Positions 8,809-17,179 of a DNA stretch of 64,000 nt are shown piece by piece; the first letter of the stretch is position 1, and every line of letters begins with the position of its first letter. This stretch comes from Caldilineaceae bacterium (GTDB lineage Bacteria; Chloroflexota; Anaerolineae; Caldilineales; Caldilineaceae), in contig JAPOVP010000162.1 of the NCBI GenBank assembly GCA_026708085.1, positions 53,676 to 117,675 on the forward strand, given 5' to 3'. A model generated the notes under the pieces. The model saw nothing but the letters and a program-made list of their open reading frames with translations, had not been told where the DNA came from and did not search any database. The position numbers and the translations under genes were made by a program.

Positions 8809-9459
8809 TCAGTCTCTCGCCGCCCAGACAATTCCCCTGCGCACGATCTCCCTGGCCTCGGGGACATCGAAATCTCTTGCCACATGCCCAAGCGAGCAGT
8901 AAAAGATTTTACCCTGTCCCCAACGGCGTTTCCACACGACCGGCATAACTGTCCCCTCGATCCAAGGCGCGTGGTCGCCGGAGAATGTCGTGGTGGCAAG
9001 CACCTCGTTGCTTGGGTCCACGTGCATCAAGTACTGTTCGCTATGCATGGCAAAATCGCTTAGCCCCGCGGTTATCGGGTCACTGTGATCGACGATCTTC
9101 ACCGTATAGTCGATGATATTTCCGGGGTGTGCCACCCATTGCCCGCCCACCATGAACTGATATTCGGTGTTCTGGCGAAAGGCGTCGGCCATTCCACCAT
9201 GCCAGCCGGCAAAGCCGGCACCGTTTGCAATTGTGTCGAGAAGGCCCTTTTCCTGCTCCTTGGTGATGGAGCTCATCGTATAGACTTGCGTGATCACATC
9301 GTAGGCGGCCATACGCTCGGCGTCGGTGTAGACATCGAGCGAAGTTTCGACGTCCACGTCGAAACCCGCCTCTTCAATCAGCGGGGCGAATATATCCACG
9401 CACTGTTTTGGTTCGTGGCCTTCCCAGCCACCCCACATCATAAGCGATTTCTTCGCCAT
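8809..9459 (-). CDS. ThuA-like domain protein
   Basis: The 216-residue protein matches the ThuA (trehalose utilisation) glutamine-amidotransferase-like fold: an N-terminal [24 protein letters not shown] near residue 80, and the C-terminal [25 protein letters not shown] typical of ThuA. The family is linked to sugar catabolism, but its chemistry is not settled. AAGGAG precedes ATG at 9459. It is the first gene of a two-gene operon with the Gfo/Idh oxidoreductase. Confidence 0.9.
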   Translation of the reverse strand: MAKKSLMMWGGWEGHEPKQCVDIFAPLIEEAGFDVDVETSLDVYTDAERMAAYDVITQVYTMSSITKEQEKGLLDTIANGAGFAGWHGGMADAFRQNTEYQFMVGGQWVAHPGNIIDYTVKIVDHSDPITAGLSDFAMHSEQYLMHVDPSNEVLATTTFSGDHAPWIEGTVMPVVWKRRWGQGKIFYCSLGHVARDFDVPEAREIVRRGIVWAARD

Positions 9460-9509
9460 AGGATTGAAACTCCTTGTCGTTGAACTCTGTCTTGCGTTTC
9501 TCTCGCCGG

Positions 9510-9518
9510 ATTATACCA
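9510..9518 (-). promoter_or_regulatory. extended -10 promoter (P1) for thuA-like operon
   Basis: On the minus strand TGG-TATAAT forms a perfect extended -10 about 50 nt upstream of the ThuA start, with no good -35. A transcription start near 9503 would leave a ~44-nt leader. Confidence 0.5.
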
Positions 9519-9612
9519 GTTCACGGGGCGCCAGGTGGTGGCTTGCCGTCCCCAAAGGAATGCGGCAAGGAGGTGGTGCCTCCCTTCCTTCGCGGTGAAT
9601 GCCGTGACGGCA

Positions 9613-9641
9613 AGTATAGCACCCGGACTGTGAAGTTACAA
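9613..9641 (-). promoter_or_regulatory. second promoter (P2) for thuA-like operon
   Basis: TTGTAA, a 17-nt spacer and TATACT, with TG one base before the -10, lie on the minus strand. The resulting ~150-nt leader holds a CTTGCCG/CGGCAAG hairpin. With P1 this suggests tandem promoters. Confidence 0.45.
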
Positions 9642-9668
9642 TGAAATAGGCTGACTGAACTGGCAGGC

Positions 9669-9699
9669 CGCGCCCAGTTGGCGGAGGAAACTGGGCGCG
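9669..9699. terminator. strong GC-rich hairpin downstream of P450 gene
   Basis: A perfect 11-bp inverted repeat with a 9-nt loop lies about 105 bp past the P450 stop codon. It may end or stabilise the P450 transcript. The lack of a T run makes it an imperfect intrinsic terminator. Confidence 0.45.
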
Positions 9700-9803
9700 T
9701 GCAGAACTGGCATTCTGCGCAACTCAGAGTCGCTGCAGCTTGGGGGTTTCGAATCGGCTCAGAACACGTTGACGTTTGTTCGGAAGTCAGTCTCCCAAGT
9801 GGT

Positions 9804-11189
9804 TCAGCGCAGCTCGAACTGCAGTTCCATCCCGCCCTTCGGATGCAGGGTTATCTGCGGGTCCAGCTGGGCGACGTAGCCTTCCGGGATGCGGAGACGA
9901 AAGCGTTGGGCGATCGCGGCGGCGACCAGAACACTTTCCGTAAGGGCGAAGCCTTCGCCGATGCACTGCCGCGGCCCTGCGCCGAAGGGTATATAGGAGA
10001 AGCGAGGACGGTCTTGATTGTTTGCCTGGCTAAAACGATCCGGATCGAACTCATGGGGCCGCGGCCAGAATTCGGGCATTCTGTGAGTAATGAAGGGACA
10101 GAGCGCGATCACTGCGTTCGCAGGTGTGGCAAAGCCGCCGATCACGTCGTCCTCGGCACACCATCGCGACAGGGCATAGGCAGGGGGAAACAGCCGCATG
10201 GTCTCGTCGATGACCTGGCGCGTGTATACCAGATTGGGAATGTCCTCCACTGTGGGCAACCGACCGTTCAGGGTCCGGTCCACTTCATCATGGACCCTTG
10301 CCTCGATTTCGGGGTGTCTTCCCAGGCAATAGAAAAACCAAGTAAGCAGGAGCGTGGTGGTTTCGTGGCCAGCGATCAAAAGGGTAATCACCTCGTCGCG
10401 AAGCTGCTTCTCGTCCATGCCCTCGCCTGTGTCCTCGTCGCGCGCGGACAGTAACATTCCCATGAGATCGCTGCCAGCCTCTCCGGTTGCGCGTCTATCG
10501 TTGATCATGGCATAGATCAGCCGGTCGAGCGCGCCCACATCGCGCGTGACACTGCGTGTGCTGGGCCAGAAAGGAATCCGCATCGTATAGAGCGAGATCG
10601 GCGAGAGTGCCAATTTCACAAAGAGTTCGTTCAACCTGCCGAACACAGTGCCGACTTCACGGGCCTCGCCGGTCAGGTCGACGCTGAACATGGTTCTGCC
10701 GGCAATCTCAAGGGTCATTTCCATCATTTCGCGGTCGAATCGGACCAGATTACCGGAACGGGCAGATTGCTCCCAACGGGAAAACCGCTTTTGCGCGGCC
10801 GCAATCATAATCTTTCCCATCTCCTTAATCTGTCCGCGGTGAAATGCCGGTTGTGCCAGCCGCCGTTGCCGCAGCCACGAATCGCCGTCGTTGCTGAGAA
10901 GACCTTTGCCAACGAGCGGGTAGAGCAGCTGAAAGTTGGGATGGGGAAGCTTGGTGAAGTTCTTGTAGTTGTCCTGCAGGATGTGCTGGTTGTGTTCGGG
11001 GTGAACGAAGAGGTAGCCCCACCAGTGAGCGAAGAACCTGTACTTGGAGGCTGGTCCAGCCTCGTCAACGAACTGCTGCAAACATCCGAGCGGATCCTGC
11101 CGGAGACGGCTGGCAGTACCGAACAGCGGATTGGCTCGAGGAGAGGGAGGAGCCGGGCGCTGCTTCATCGAGATGGCTGCACTGGACAT
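9804..11189 (-). CDS. cytochrome P450
   Basis: The 461-residue haem-thiolate monooxygenase has the I-helix oxygen-binding motif AGHETT at 273-278, ExxR at 329-332 (ETMR) and the haem loop PFGAGPRQC with ligand Cys409. There is no N-terminal membrane anchor, so it is soluble. It would need electrons from a ferredoxin or flavodoxin system; none is encoded nearby. The ATG at 11189 has AGGGAG about 9 nt upstream; an in-frame ATG seven codons later is possible. The gene is alone on its strand, with a consensus promoter at 11316-11344 and palindromic operator-like sequence just before the start. The substrate cannot be predicted. Confidence 0.95.
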   Translation of the reverse strand: MSSAAISMKQRPAPPSPRANPLFGTASRLRQDPLGCLQQFVDEAGPASKYRFFAHWWGYLFVHPEHNQHILQDNYKNFTKLPHPNFQLLYPLVGKGLLSNDGDSWLRQRRLAQPAFHRGQIKEMGKIMIAAAQKRFSRWEQSARSGNLVRFDREMMEMTLEIAGRTMFSVDLTGEAREVGTVFGRLNELFVKLALSPISLYTMRIPFWPSTRSVTRDVGALDRLIYAMINDRRATGEAGSDLMGMLLSARDEDTGEGMDEKQLRDEVITLLIAGHETTTLLLTWFFYCLGRHPEIEARVHDEVDRTLNGRLPTVEDIPNLVYTRQVIDETMRLFPPAYALSRWCAEDDVIGGFATPANAVIALCPFITHRMPEFWPRPHEFDPDRFSQANNQDRPRFSYIPFGAGPRQCIGEGFALTESVLVAAAIAQRFRLRIPEGYVAQLDPQITLHPKGGMELQFELR

Positions 11190-11205
11190 GGAGCAATCTC
11201 CCTTT

Positions 11206-11226
11206 CAAGCGCTTGGGAAGCGCTCA
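11206..11226. promoter_or_regulatory. AAGCGCT operator-like palindrome and repeat before P450 start
   Basis: The 10-bp palindrome CAAGCGCTTG (11206-11215) is followed by a second AAGCGCT half-match. This resembles the centre of LacI/GalR-family operators. It sits inside the P450 5' UTR, where a bound repressor could block elongation. No regulator gene is nearby. Confidence 0.35.
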
Positions 11227-11315
11227 ATATCAACTTGCATCACACGATTCACAACCGCCAACCGAACTGGATGAATCCAGCACAGGTGGGAATTGCGAAT
11301 TATTTCACAATATAC

Positions 11316-11344
11316 ATTATCTCCCACTTTGCGTCACTTGTCAA
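11316..11344 (-). promoter_or_regulatory. consensus sigma-70 promoter of P450 gene
   Basis: On the minus strand TTGACA (11339-11344), a 17-nt spacer and GATAAT (11316-11321) form a near-perfect promoter. A start near 11309 gives a ~120-nt leader. Confidence 0.75.
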
Positions 11345-11427
11345 GAAATTTGCCAAATTTGGGGACAGTTCAATTTGTAACGACTCAGAAGGCGGAATTG
11401 TCGTACTGTAAGCACCGTCCAATGTAC

Positions 11428-11452
11428 AAGGCCCCGTCGATGACGGGGCCTT
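11428..11452. terminator. perfect 11-bp hairpin ending the small leader transcript
   Basis: AAGGCCCCGTC and GACGGGGCCTT pair perfectly around a 3-nt loop. On the minus strand it lies just past the 19-codon ORF and its hairpins. It has only TT after the stem, so termination would be weak or need factors. Confidence 0.55.
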
Positions 11453-11459
11453 GCGACGT

Positions 11460-11550
11460 CTGGTCCGATAGCATTACTTAGAGAATTCTCTCTTGAGGTG
11501 ATGCTATCGGACCAGTACTGCTACTACAGTTATCCATAGGGCATCACCTC
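11460..11550 (-). promoter_or_regulatory. mutually exclusive hairpins masking or freeing a Shine-Dalgarno
   Basis: Three segments compete on the minus-strand RNA. Segment 1 is the Shine-Dalgarno GAGGTGATGC (11541-11550). Segment 2 lies inside the small ORF (11495-11515). Segment 3 follows the stop codon (11460-11474). Segments 1 and 2 pair over 10 bp, segments 2 and 3 over 15 bp, both perfectly. The loop of the 2:3 hairpin contains the 12-bp palindrome AGAGAATTCTCT. This is the layout of translational attenuators. Confidence 0.6.
11478..11537 (-). CDS. candidate 19-residue leader peptide ORF
   Basis: ATG at 11537 starts MDNCSSSTGPIASPQERIL and a stop. It is preceded by AAGGAGGTGATGCC, nearly the full complement of the 16S rRNA 3' end, with 9 nt between GGAGG and ATG. 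A promoter lies 35 nt upstream of the ATG. The peptide is hydrophilic, with no signal or membrane segment, so a toxin is unlikely. Codons 8-14 form the RNA segment that can pair with the Shine-Dalgarno or with sequence after the stop, which suggests that translation of this ORF is itself the signal. It could instead be fortuitous; no homologue is known to me. Confidence 0.5.
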   Translation of the reverse strand: MDNCSSSTGPIASPQERIL

Positions 11551-11572
11551 CTTGTGTTAAAGATACGACGCC

Positions 11573-11601
11573 AGTATTTCATAGTTTCAAGACATTGTCA
11601 A
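11573..11601 (-). promoter_or_regulatory. promoter of the small leader transcript
   Basis: TTGACA (11596-11601), a 17-nt spacer and AATACT (11573-11578) on the minus strand. The -35 is perfect and the -10 matches 4 of 6. Confidence 0.55.
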
Positions 11602-11669
11602 ACTTTGTAGCTCAGGGGGTGCAGTCCCACTTTGGGTTGAGAGAGGGCATGAGGAAGGACCGCCCTGAA

Positions 11670-11865
11670 CTGCAGTGTTCAGTTGTCAGTGGTTAGTGGT
11701 TAGTGACGGTGCCATCTCTGCCACAGAGTTGATTGCGGCATGGCTAAGCTCTCGTTGCAGCTGGCAGCGGTGTAGGAGAGGTTGCACCCATTTTGGGAAG
11801 CGCACTGCCAGGTTCAGTCATCGACGAAGCTTAACGGGAGGGAAACGGCCTTCAATTTTGGAGTC
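11670..11865. repeat. dispersed repeat family R4, copy 1
   Basis: Shared blocks with 63528-63660 include a run of GTCAGTGGTTAGTGG variants, AGAGTTGATTGCG and CCTTCAATTTTGGA in the same order. A short fragment of the first block also appears at 54176-54200. Confidence 0.55.
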
Positions 11866-11886
11866 GTCAACTTCAGTGCTTATAAT
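11858..11886 (+). promoter_or_regulatory. possible promoter upstream of secD
   Basis: A perfect TATAAT (11881-11886) has TTGGAG 17 nt upstream, matching the -35 at only 3 positions. It lies about 205 bp before the secD ATG. Confidence 0.35.
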
Positions 11887-12093
11887 GGATAGGATTGCGT
11901 TCCAATATCGGCCAGATCTGACCAGCTTGCTGCTGGCGCAATCGGTCTCTGTCCATGGGAGTCTGGCCGGAACGGCAAGTAAATTAGCCAGCAAGATCCT
12001 TTGAGAAAGGATCGCGTCTCCGCTGGCATGGAAAGATCGGGGTCCTTGAAGCGGGAATCGCAGCGCGAAAGGCGTAATTCGTAGAGGTTTCCT

Positions 12094-13494
12094 ATGCGCA
12101 ATCAATATATCTTCGTTGTGCTAATTTTGTGTCTCTTCGCGGGCTCACTTTTTGTGGCGCTGCCGATCGACCATCCGCTTTGGCTGGAGGAAGGCCTGGC
12201 TCCAGGGGTTGACACGCAGCGTGACATCCGCGAACTGACGCTAGGGCTGGATTTGAAGGGAGGAACGCAGGTCTTGCTGGAGGCAGAAATCAGTGAGGAC
12301 CAGCCTCTTCCCGAGGACGCCCTGAACTCGGCCAAGATAATCGTTGAGCAAAGAGTGAACGGCTTGGGCCTCGCCGAGCCGACCGTTCAGTTGCAAGGCG
12401 AGCGCCGCATGATCGTCGAGCTGCCAGGCGTCAAGAATCCGGACCAGGCGATCGAGACGATCCGCTCAACCGGTCAGCTGGAGTTTGTCGACCTTGGCGG
12501 GCAGCCTGTACGCCCCGATGACTTCATCAACACGACCAACCGTCCCGAAGCAGTCCTGGCGTTGCAGGAAGCCATCAATGCCGGGGAGGCCGCGCCTCAG
12601 TCGATTCCGTTCCCGGACGAGACATTCGAAACGATCATGACGGGCGATATCCTGCAGGCTGTCGTGGCCACGCAGGATGAGTATTCGTTCTGGCAGATCC
12701 AGTTCGATCTGAAGGGCGAGAGCAGCGGCGACTTTTTTACCTACACTCGCGACAACATAGGGGAAGTTCTGGCAATCGTACTCGACGGGCGGGTCCTATC
12801 GACACCCGTCATCAATGCAGCTATCAACGACAATGGGGTCATCACCGGCGATTTTTCGCAGGAGGAGGCGGAAAGCCTGGCTATCCAGATGCGTTATGGT
12901 GCCTTGCCGATTCCCTTAGAGGTGGTAGATGTGCGGACGATTGGCGCCAGTCTCGGACAGGACTCGATCGACCGCAGCTTACAGGCGGGAATCGTCGGGG
13001 GCGCCTTGGTGCTGCTCTTTATGGTCCTTCTGTACCGTCTGCCCGGGATTCTGGCCACGGTGGCGCTGGCGATTTACGTGACCCTGAACCTTGCCATGTA
13101 CAAGTTGATGCCGGTGACCCTCACCTTACCCGGCATCGCTGGCTTCATTCTTTCGATCGGTATGGCGGTTGACGCCAATATTCTGATCTTCGAACGGATG
13201 AAGGAGGAGCTGCGCAGCGGCCGTTCGTTGCGGCTTGCGGTCGAAACCGGTTTCAGCCGCGCCTGGCCGGCGATTCGTGACGGAAACCTGTCGACGCTGA
13301 TTTCATGCGCCGTGCTCTACTGGTTCGGGAATAATTTTGGCGCCAGTGTAGTCAAGGGATTCGCAATCACGCTTTCGGTTGGTGTGTTGCTTTCAATGTT
13401 TACAGCGGTGTTCGTCACTCGCACTTTTATGCGGGGATTTCTCTCGACCCAGGGAGAAAGGCTTCTGGGAAGCCGCGGACTGCTGGGTTATTGA
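12094..13494 (+). CDS. secD: protein translocase subunit SecD
   Basis: The 466-residue membrane protein has an N-terminal membrane helix (residues 4-25), the SecD signature [16 protein letters not shown] near 50, a periplasmic/extracellular region to about 280, and five C-terminal membrane segments including [16 protein letters not shown]. SecD with SecF uses the proton-motive force to help pull secreted proteins through SecYEG. ATG at 12094 has AGAGG a short distance upstream. SecF follows after 138 bp, so the two are separate genes, not the SecDF fusion. The length is in the normal range for SecD without a long P1 domain. Confidence 0.96.
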   Translation: MRNQYIFVVLILCLFAGSLFVALPIDHPLWLEEGLAPGVDTQRDIRELTLGLDLKGGTQVLLEAEISEDQPLPEDALNSAKIIVEQRVNGLGLAEPTVQLQGERRMIVELPGVKNPDQAIETIRSTGQLEFVDLGGQPVRPDDFINTTNRPEAVLALQEAINAGEAAPQSIPFPDETFETIMTGDILQAVVATQDEYSFWQIQFDLKGESSGDFFTYTRDNIGEVLAIVLDGRVLSTPVINAAINDNGVITGDFSQEEAESLAIQMRYGALPIPLEVVDVRTIGASLGQDSIDRSLQAGIVGGALVLLFMVLLYRLPGILATVALAIYVTLNLAMYKLMPVTLTLPGIAGFILSIGMAVDANILIFERMKEELRSGRSLRLAVETGFSRAWPAIRDGNLSTLISCAVLYWFGNNFGASVVKGFAITLSVGVLLSMFTAVFVTRTFMRGFLSTQGERLLGSRGLLGY

Positions 13495-13521
13495 TCGCGT
13501 AGGCGGCGAACCTGCCTTTTT

Positions 13522-13538
13522 CTTCGAAGGGTTCGAAG
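13522..13538. repeat. hairpin in secD-secF spacer
   Basis: CTTCGAA, GGG and TTCGAAG form a perfect 7-bp hairpin in the 138-bp spacer. It may adjust the secD:secF ratio, but this is untested. Confidence 0.35.
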
Positions 13539-13632
13539 GCGGGTTGGCCAGGTCAGGCGTTTGAGAGTGAGTCACGCAGTCGGTGCGTTCTCTGGCCGTG
13601 TGACAGTTGTTAGATAAACGAAAGAGCAACAT

Positions 13633-14580
13633 ATGTATCGCTTAGTTGAACGTCGACGGCTCTGGTTTCTGATTTCCCTGCTTGGAATTCTGCCGGGAAT
13701 CTTATTCATGATCTGGAATCTTTCATCTGCGGGCACGCTCCTGCCTCTCAGTATTGACTATACCGGCGGTACTCAATGGGAGATGCGTTTCTCCGAGCCG
13801 GTTGCGCCTACTGCGTTGGGCAGCGTCTTTGTGGAAGCCGGGTTCACCGACACGAAGGCATTCCTGGTTGACGATGATCGCACGGTCCAGGTCAAGTTCA
13901 AGAACATTGACATGGCCCAAAAAGAGGTAATCGAGCAAGCCATCGTCGAACGATTCGGGGAGTTTGATGAGCGGCTTTACCGCAGTATTGGGCCTGCCAT
14001 TGGCGCAGAGGTAAGCCAAGCGGCTCTACTCGCGGTAATCGCTGCCTCGGTACTGATTCTAGCGTATATTGCATTGGCATTCCGGGAGATTTCACACCCG
14101 TTTCGCTACGGTGTAGCAGCGATTGCTGCACTTGTACACGACGTCCTGATCACGGTTTCCTTCCTTTCCATAATGAATCTTGTGCTCGGTTGGGAGTTGG
14201 ATGCGCTTTTCCTGACCGCCACATTGACGGTCATCGGCTTCAGCGTCAACGATACGATCGTAATTTTCGACAGAATTCGCGAGAACCTGCGCCGACATCG
14301 CGGAGAGCCACTGGCCATGGTCGCGAACCGCAGTATTATCGAGACGGCGCAGCGTTCCATTGCTACACAGGTGACGGCCCTACTGGTGCTGGCGGCGATT
14401 CTGATATTTGGCGGTAGCACCTTGCGCATCTTCATGGCAACATTGATTGTGGGTCTCGTATCCGGAACCTACAGTTCCATCTTCACTGCCACACCGCTCG
14501 TCGTGGCCTGGGAAGAAGGCTCATTCCTCCCCAAGGCAAGTAAGGCTGTCAGAGCCAGGGAACAGACGGCGCCTGCATAA
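13633..14580 (+). CDS. secF: protein translocase subunit SecF
   Basis: The 315-residue protein has the SecF hallmarks: an N-terminal membrane helix, [14 protein letters not shown] near residue 40 (the usual motif is GIDFTGG), and [16 protein letters not shown] near 205 inside a bundle of five membrane helices. It is the partner of SecD in the translocase motor. ATG at 13633 has only a weak Shine-Dalgarno (AAAGAG). Confidence 0.96.
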   Translation: MYRLVERRRLWFLISLLGILPGILFMIWNLSSAGTLLPLSIDYTGGTQWEMRFSEPVAPTALGSVFVEAGFTDTKAFLVDDDRTVQVKFKNIDMAQKEVIEQAIVERFGEFDERLYRSIGPAIGAEVSQAALLAVIAASVLILAYIALAFREISHPFRYGVAAIAALVHDVLITVSFLSIMNLVLGWELDALFLTATLTVIGFSVNDTIVIFDRIRENLRRHRGEPLAMVANRSIIETAQRSIATQVTALLVLAAILIFGGSTLRIFMATLIVGLVSGTYSSIFTATPLVVAWEEGSFLPKASKAVRAREQTAPA

Positions 14581-14814
14581 GACCGAGAAAGACGTTCCTG
14601 GGTGTCGGCGGGCCATGGACTGCCCGGCTCGATCAGGGGATTGTCCCTCCCTGCGTGGATTCGCAGGAAGGCAGGCTACCCTTGCCACTGCCGCAAAACC
14701 GGACACGTAAACTTTCAATTGGGCAGGTCCATGTGAGGATCCGGGGCACTGTAGCTTTCAGAAGGTGGCCTCAGATGCCCGCAAGCCTTTCACCGACTCC
14801 GGTCGGTTCTTCGT

Positions 14815-16053
14815 ATGTCCCAGATGACTTTCGCCAAGGCCGGGAATCGAAAAATTCCGAATAGTACCGCGCCATTTTCGCCTCCCCAACGAAATCACAC
14901 ATCTCAATATTTTTCCTTCCTGTTTCCTCTGTATTGCCTGCTTGCCTTTTTTCTGTGCGGGTTCGGGCCGCCGACGATAGTCGATCGGGACGTGGCTCCG
15001 CGGCAGCGGTACACTGTCGGCCAATTGCGCAGGATTCAGATTGCGCAGAGGCCGCCGGCCGATATCAGTGCGGTATCGGTCCTGGTGTACGATGTCGAGA
15101 GCGGGCGAGAACTGATGGACAAGGCGGCCCATCTGCCGGTATCCCCTGCAAGTTTAGCCAAATTGATGACAGCCCTGCTTGTCCTGGAGAGGGACCAACT
15201 GTCGGAACGGGTTACTGTTCGACAGTCCGACCTGATCGGTGAGGCCACAATGGGCTTGAACGCGGGGGAGGAATTGAGTGTCGAAGAGCTTCTGTGGGGG
15301 TTGCTGATACCAAGCGGGAACGATGCGGCTATGGCGCTGGCCCGCCACCATTCAGGGCAGGTGGAGGTATTTGTGAAAGAGATGAACGTGCGGGCGGGGG
15401 ATTTAGGCATGCACGACACGCTGTTCCAGAATCCAAATGGATTTGATGCAGACGGCCAGGTGAGCAGTGCCCGGGACCTGTTGACTCTCGTCAAGGTGCT
15501 CTGGGCGTATCCCCTCTTCCGTGAGATTGTCGGCACTCCCTCTGCGGAGGTGGCAAACCGAGAGCTACAGTCGACAAATCGCCTTTTGGGTTCCTTCCCA
15601 GGCGCTAACGGGGTCAAGACCGGCACGACTCATCAGAGCGGCCAGTCGTTGATCGCGGGGGTAGAAGAGAACGGTCATCAGCTTTTTGCCCTGGTGTTGG
15701 GAAGTGTAGACAGATACCACGACATGAGACTGGTGATGCAGGCTGTTCAGGGAAACTATAGCTGGGTGCCACTGCGCATGCCGGGGCGGCCTACGGCGCT
15801 GGACCGGCTTTTCGACGCGCAAGGGGATCGATGGTATCTTCGTGCAGATGGAATAAATGTGCGCCCGGCGGCGATAGAGGCAGGCCCATTTTTCGAGGCA
15901 TTGCTGGCCGGCTGGGAACGAAGGGAGCTACAGGTCTTCCGGCGCCTAGATCCTCCTGCTTCCGGCATGTGGGCCGCCGGCATGCCGGCGGGCGTATTGG
16001 AATGGCGTTTGGGCGACACCTTACTCGCAACCCAGCGCCTATTTTTCCAGTGA
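14815..16053 (+). CDS. D-alanyl-D-alanine carboxypeptidase (S11, PBP5/6-like)
   Basis: The 412-residue serine peptidase has the penicillin-binding triad of motifs: SLAK at 113-116 (nucleophile Ser113), SGN at 167-169 and KTG at 268-270. A membrane helix or uncleaved signal lies at residues 32-53 (YFSFLFPLYCLLAFFLCGF), so the active domain is outside the cell. It trims the terminal D-Ala of peptidoglycan stem peptides, or matures spore or wall peptides in relatives. The C-terminal ~110 residues form an extra beta domain. ATG at 14815 lacks a strong Shine-Dalgarno; an ATG three codons later is equally possible. The gene lies 234 bp after secF. The presence of this enzyme implies that some peptidoglycan exists. 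Confidence 0.93.
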   Translation: MSQMTFAKAGNRKIPNSTAPFSPPQRNHTSQYFSFLFPLYCLLAFFLCGFGPPTIVDRDVAPRQRYTVGQLRRIQIAQRPPADISAVSVLVYDVESGRELMDKAAHLPVSPASLAKLMTALLVLERDQLSERVTVRQSDLIGEATMGLNAGEELSVEELLWGLLIPSGNDAAMALARHHSGQVEVFVKEMNVRAGDLGMHDTLFQNPNGFDADGQVSSARDLLTLVKVLWAYPLFREIVGTPSAEVANRELQSTNRLLGSFPGANGVKTGTTHQSGQSLIAGVEENGHQLFALVLGSVDRYHDMRLVMQAVQGNYSWVPLRMPGRPTALDRLFDAQGDRWYLRADGINVRPAAIEAGPFFEALLAGWERRELQVFRRLDPPASGMWAAGMPAGVLEWRLGDTLLATQRLFFQ

Positions 16054-16120
16054 AGGAAACGCCAAATTACCAGTCGCCGCATTTCCGCAGGTCCACAACG
16101 TGAATTGGTCACAACAGAAC

Positions 16121-17017
16121 ATGGCTGAAGAGCGACTGCAGAAGGTACTGGCTGCGGCCGGCATTGCCAGCCGCAGAGCAAGCGAAAAGTTGATTACCTC
16201 GGGGCGCGTACGTGTCGACGGCCAGGTTGTCACTGTCTTGGGAACGAAGGTGGATCCTGCCAGAGTTTCCGTTAGCGTTGACGGTCGTCCTGTTCAGTTT
16301 TCTGATAGCAATGTTTACTTCAGAGTGTACAAGCCGCGGGGGATCCTGAGCGACATTGGCGGGGAAACGCGCGGGCGCAAGACGGTAGCCAGTTTGCTGC
16401 CGCGAGGCGCCGGCCGTGTGTTCCCGGTTGGCCGGCTGGACCTGAGGAGCGAGGGCCTTATTCTTTTGACAGACGACGGGGCGTTAGCCAACAGGTTGAC
16501 CCACCCTCGCTTTGAGCATCCCAAGACATACTATGTACTGGTGGCTCAACGGCCATCCGCGGAGGCGCTGGCCCGGCTGCGCGAAGGGGTTGAACTTGAG
16601 AGCGGCCGGACTGCGCCTGCGCGCGTCGAGATTGCGGACGTGCTACCTGCGCGACTGGTACTTGACAAGGGCAATCAGAATTTCGGCGCGTCTACGGCAG
16701 ACGGTTGGAAAAACGCGCCACCCGAAGAGGGTGTCTGGCTGCGGATTGTTCTGAGAGAAGGGAAGAAGCGTCAGATACGACACATGGCAGCCGCGGTAGG
16801 AATCGACCTGAGACGGCTCATTCGCTGGTCGATTGGCCCACTGACTTTGGAGGGCCTCCAGCCCGGTTTGTCAAGGGAGTTGACGGCAGGCGAAGTATAC
16901 GCGCTCAAGCAGATGGTGGGAAAAGGGTCCGGCGGACGGTCGTCGAGAGGTGGGCCCGCAAAGAAGGACGGTCGATCGCGCTCGAGACGGCGAAACGAAT
17001 CACGAAACAAGCGGTGA
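16121..17017 (+). CDS. RluB/RsuA-type rRNA pseudouridine synthase
   Basis: The protein starts with an S4 RNA-binding domain (ERLQKVLAAAGIASRRASEKLITSGRV region, split by normal turns) and continues into the RsuA/RluB catalytic domain with GRLDLRSEGLILLTDDG, whose second Asp is the catalytic residue of the GRLD motif. It should convert one or more uridines of rRNA to pseudouridine. The last ~35 residues are a very basic tail rich in Arg, Lys, Ser and Gly. ATG at 16121 (298 residues) fits family starts; a GTG at 16100 would add seven residues. It lies 67 bp after the carboxypeptidase. Confidence 0.92.
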   Translation: MAEERLQKVLAAAGIASRRASEKLITSGRVRVDGQVVTVLGTKVDPARVSVSVDGRPVQFSDSNVYFRVYKPRGILSDIGGETRGRKTVASLLPRGAGRVFPVGRLDLRSEGLILLTDDGALANRLTHPRFEHPKTYYVLVAQRPSAEALARLREGVELESGRTAPARVEIADVLPARLVLDKGNQNFGASTADGWKNAPPEEGVWLRIVLREGKKRQIRHMAAAVGIDLRRLIRWSIGPLTLEGLQPGLSRELTAGEVYALKQMVGKGSGGRSSRGGPAKKDGRSRSRRRNESRNKR

Positions 17018-17179
17018 GGTCCTCAGCCAGTGCCAGACTCGGCATTCGGAGTCCCAGTATACTGACCCAAGGACGGGCTGCCTGCGTCTTCCCGTAATCG
17101 GTCTTCGCCGTTTCGACCAGTTTTCAGGTCTGCGCGCCAAGCCGCTTTGAGGACAACGCTACTTTCTCAGGTGAACGGG

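Larger units (their letters stand above)
9460..9803. other. intergenic gap between ThuA and P450 genes
   Basis: The 344 bp hold the ThuA promoters (9510-9641) and two adjacent hairpins downstream of the P450 gene. One is a perfect 11-bp stem with a 9-nt loop at 9669-9699 (arms CGCGCCCAGTT/AACTGGGCGCG). The other is a 6-bp stem at 9701-9718. Neither is followed by a T run. No coding sequence is seen. Confidence 0.6.
11190..12093. other. 904-bp regulatory and repeat-bearing gap between P450 and secD
   Basis: Besides the P450 promoter and the small leader transcript, the right half (about 11670-11870) carries a degenerate GTCAGTGGTTAGTGG-type dispersed repeat also found at 63528-63660. A TATAAT at 11881-11886 with a weak -35 may be the secD promoter. 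No ordinary gene is present. Confidence 0.6.

Noticed and set aside
11541..11553. + strand GCATCACCTCCTT resembling the 16S rRNA 3' end
   Set aside because: Only a dozen bases match, no rRNA sequence surrounds it, and the reverse strand is better explained as a Shine-Dalgarno.
11603..11640. tRNA-like TAGCTCAGGGGG block
   Set aside because: It lacks the paired acceptor, anticodon and T arms of a tRNA.
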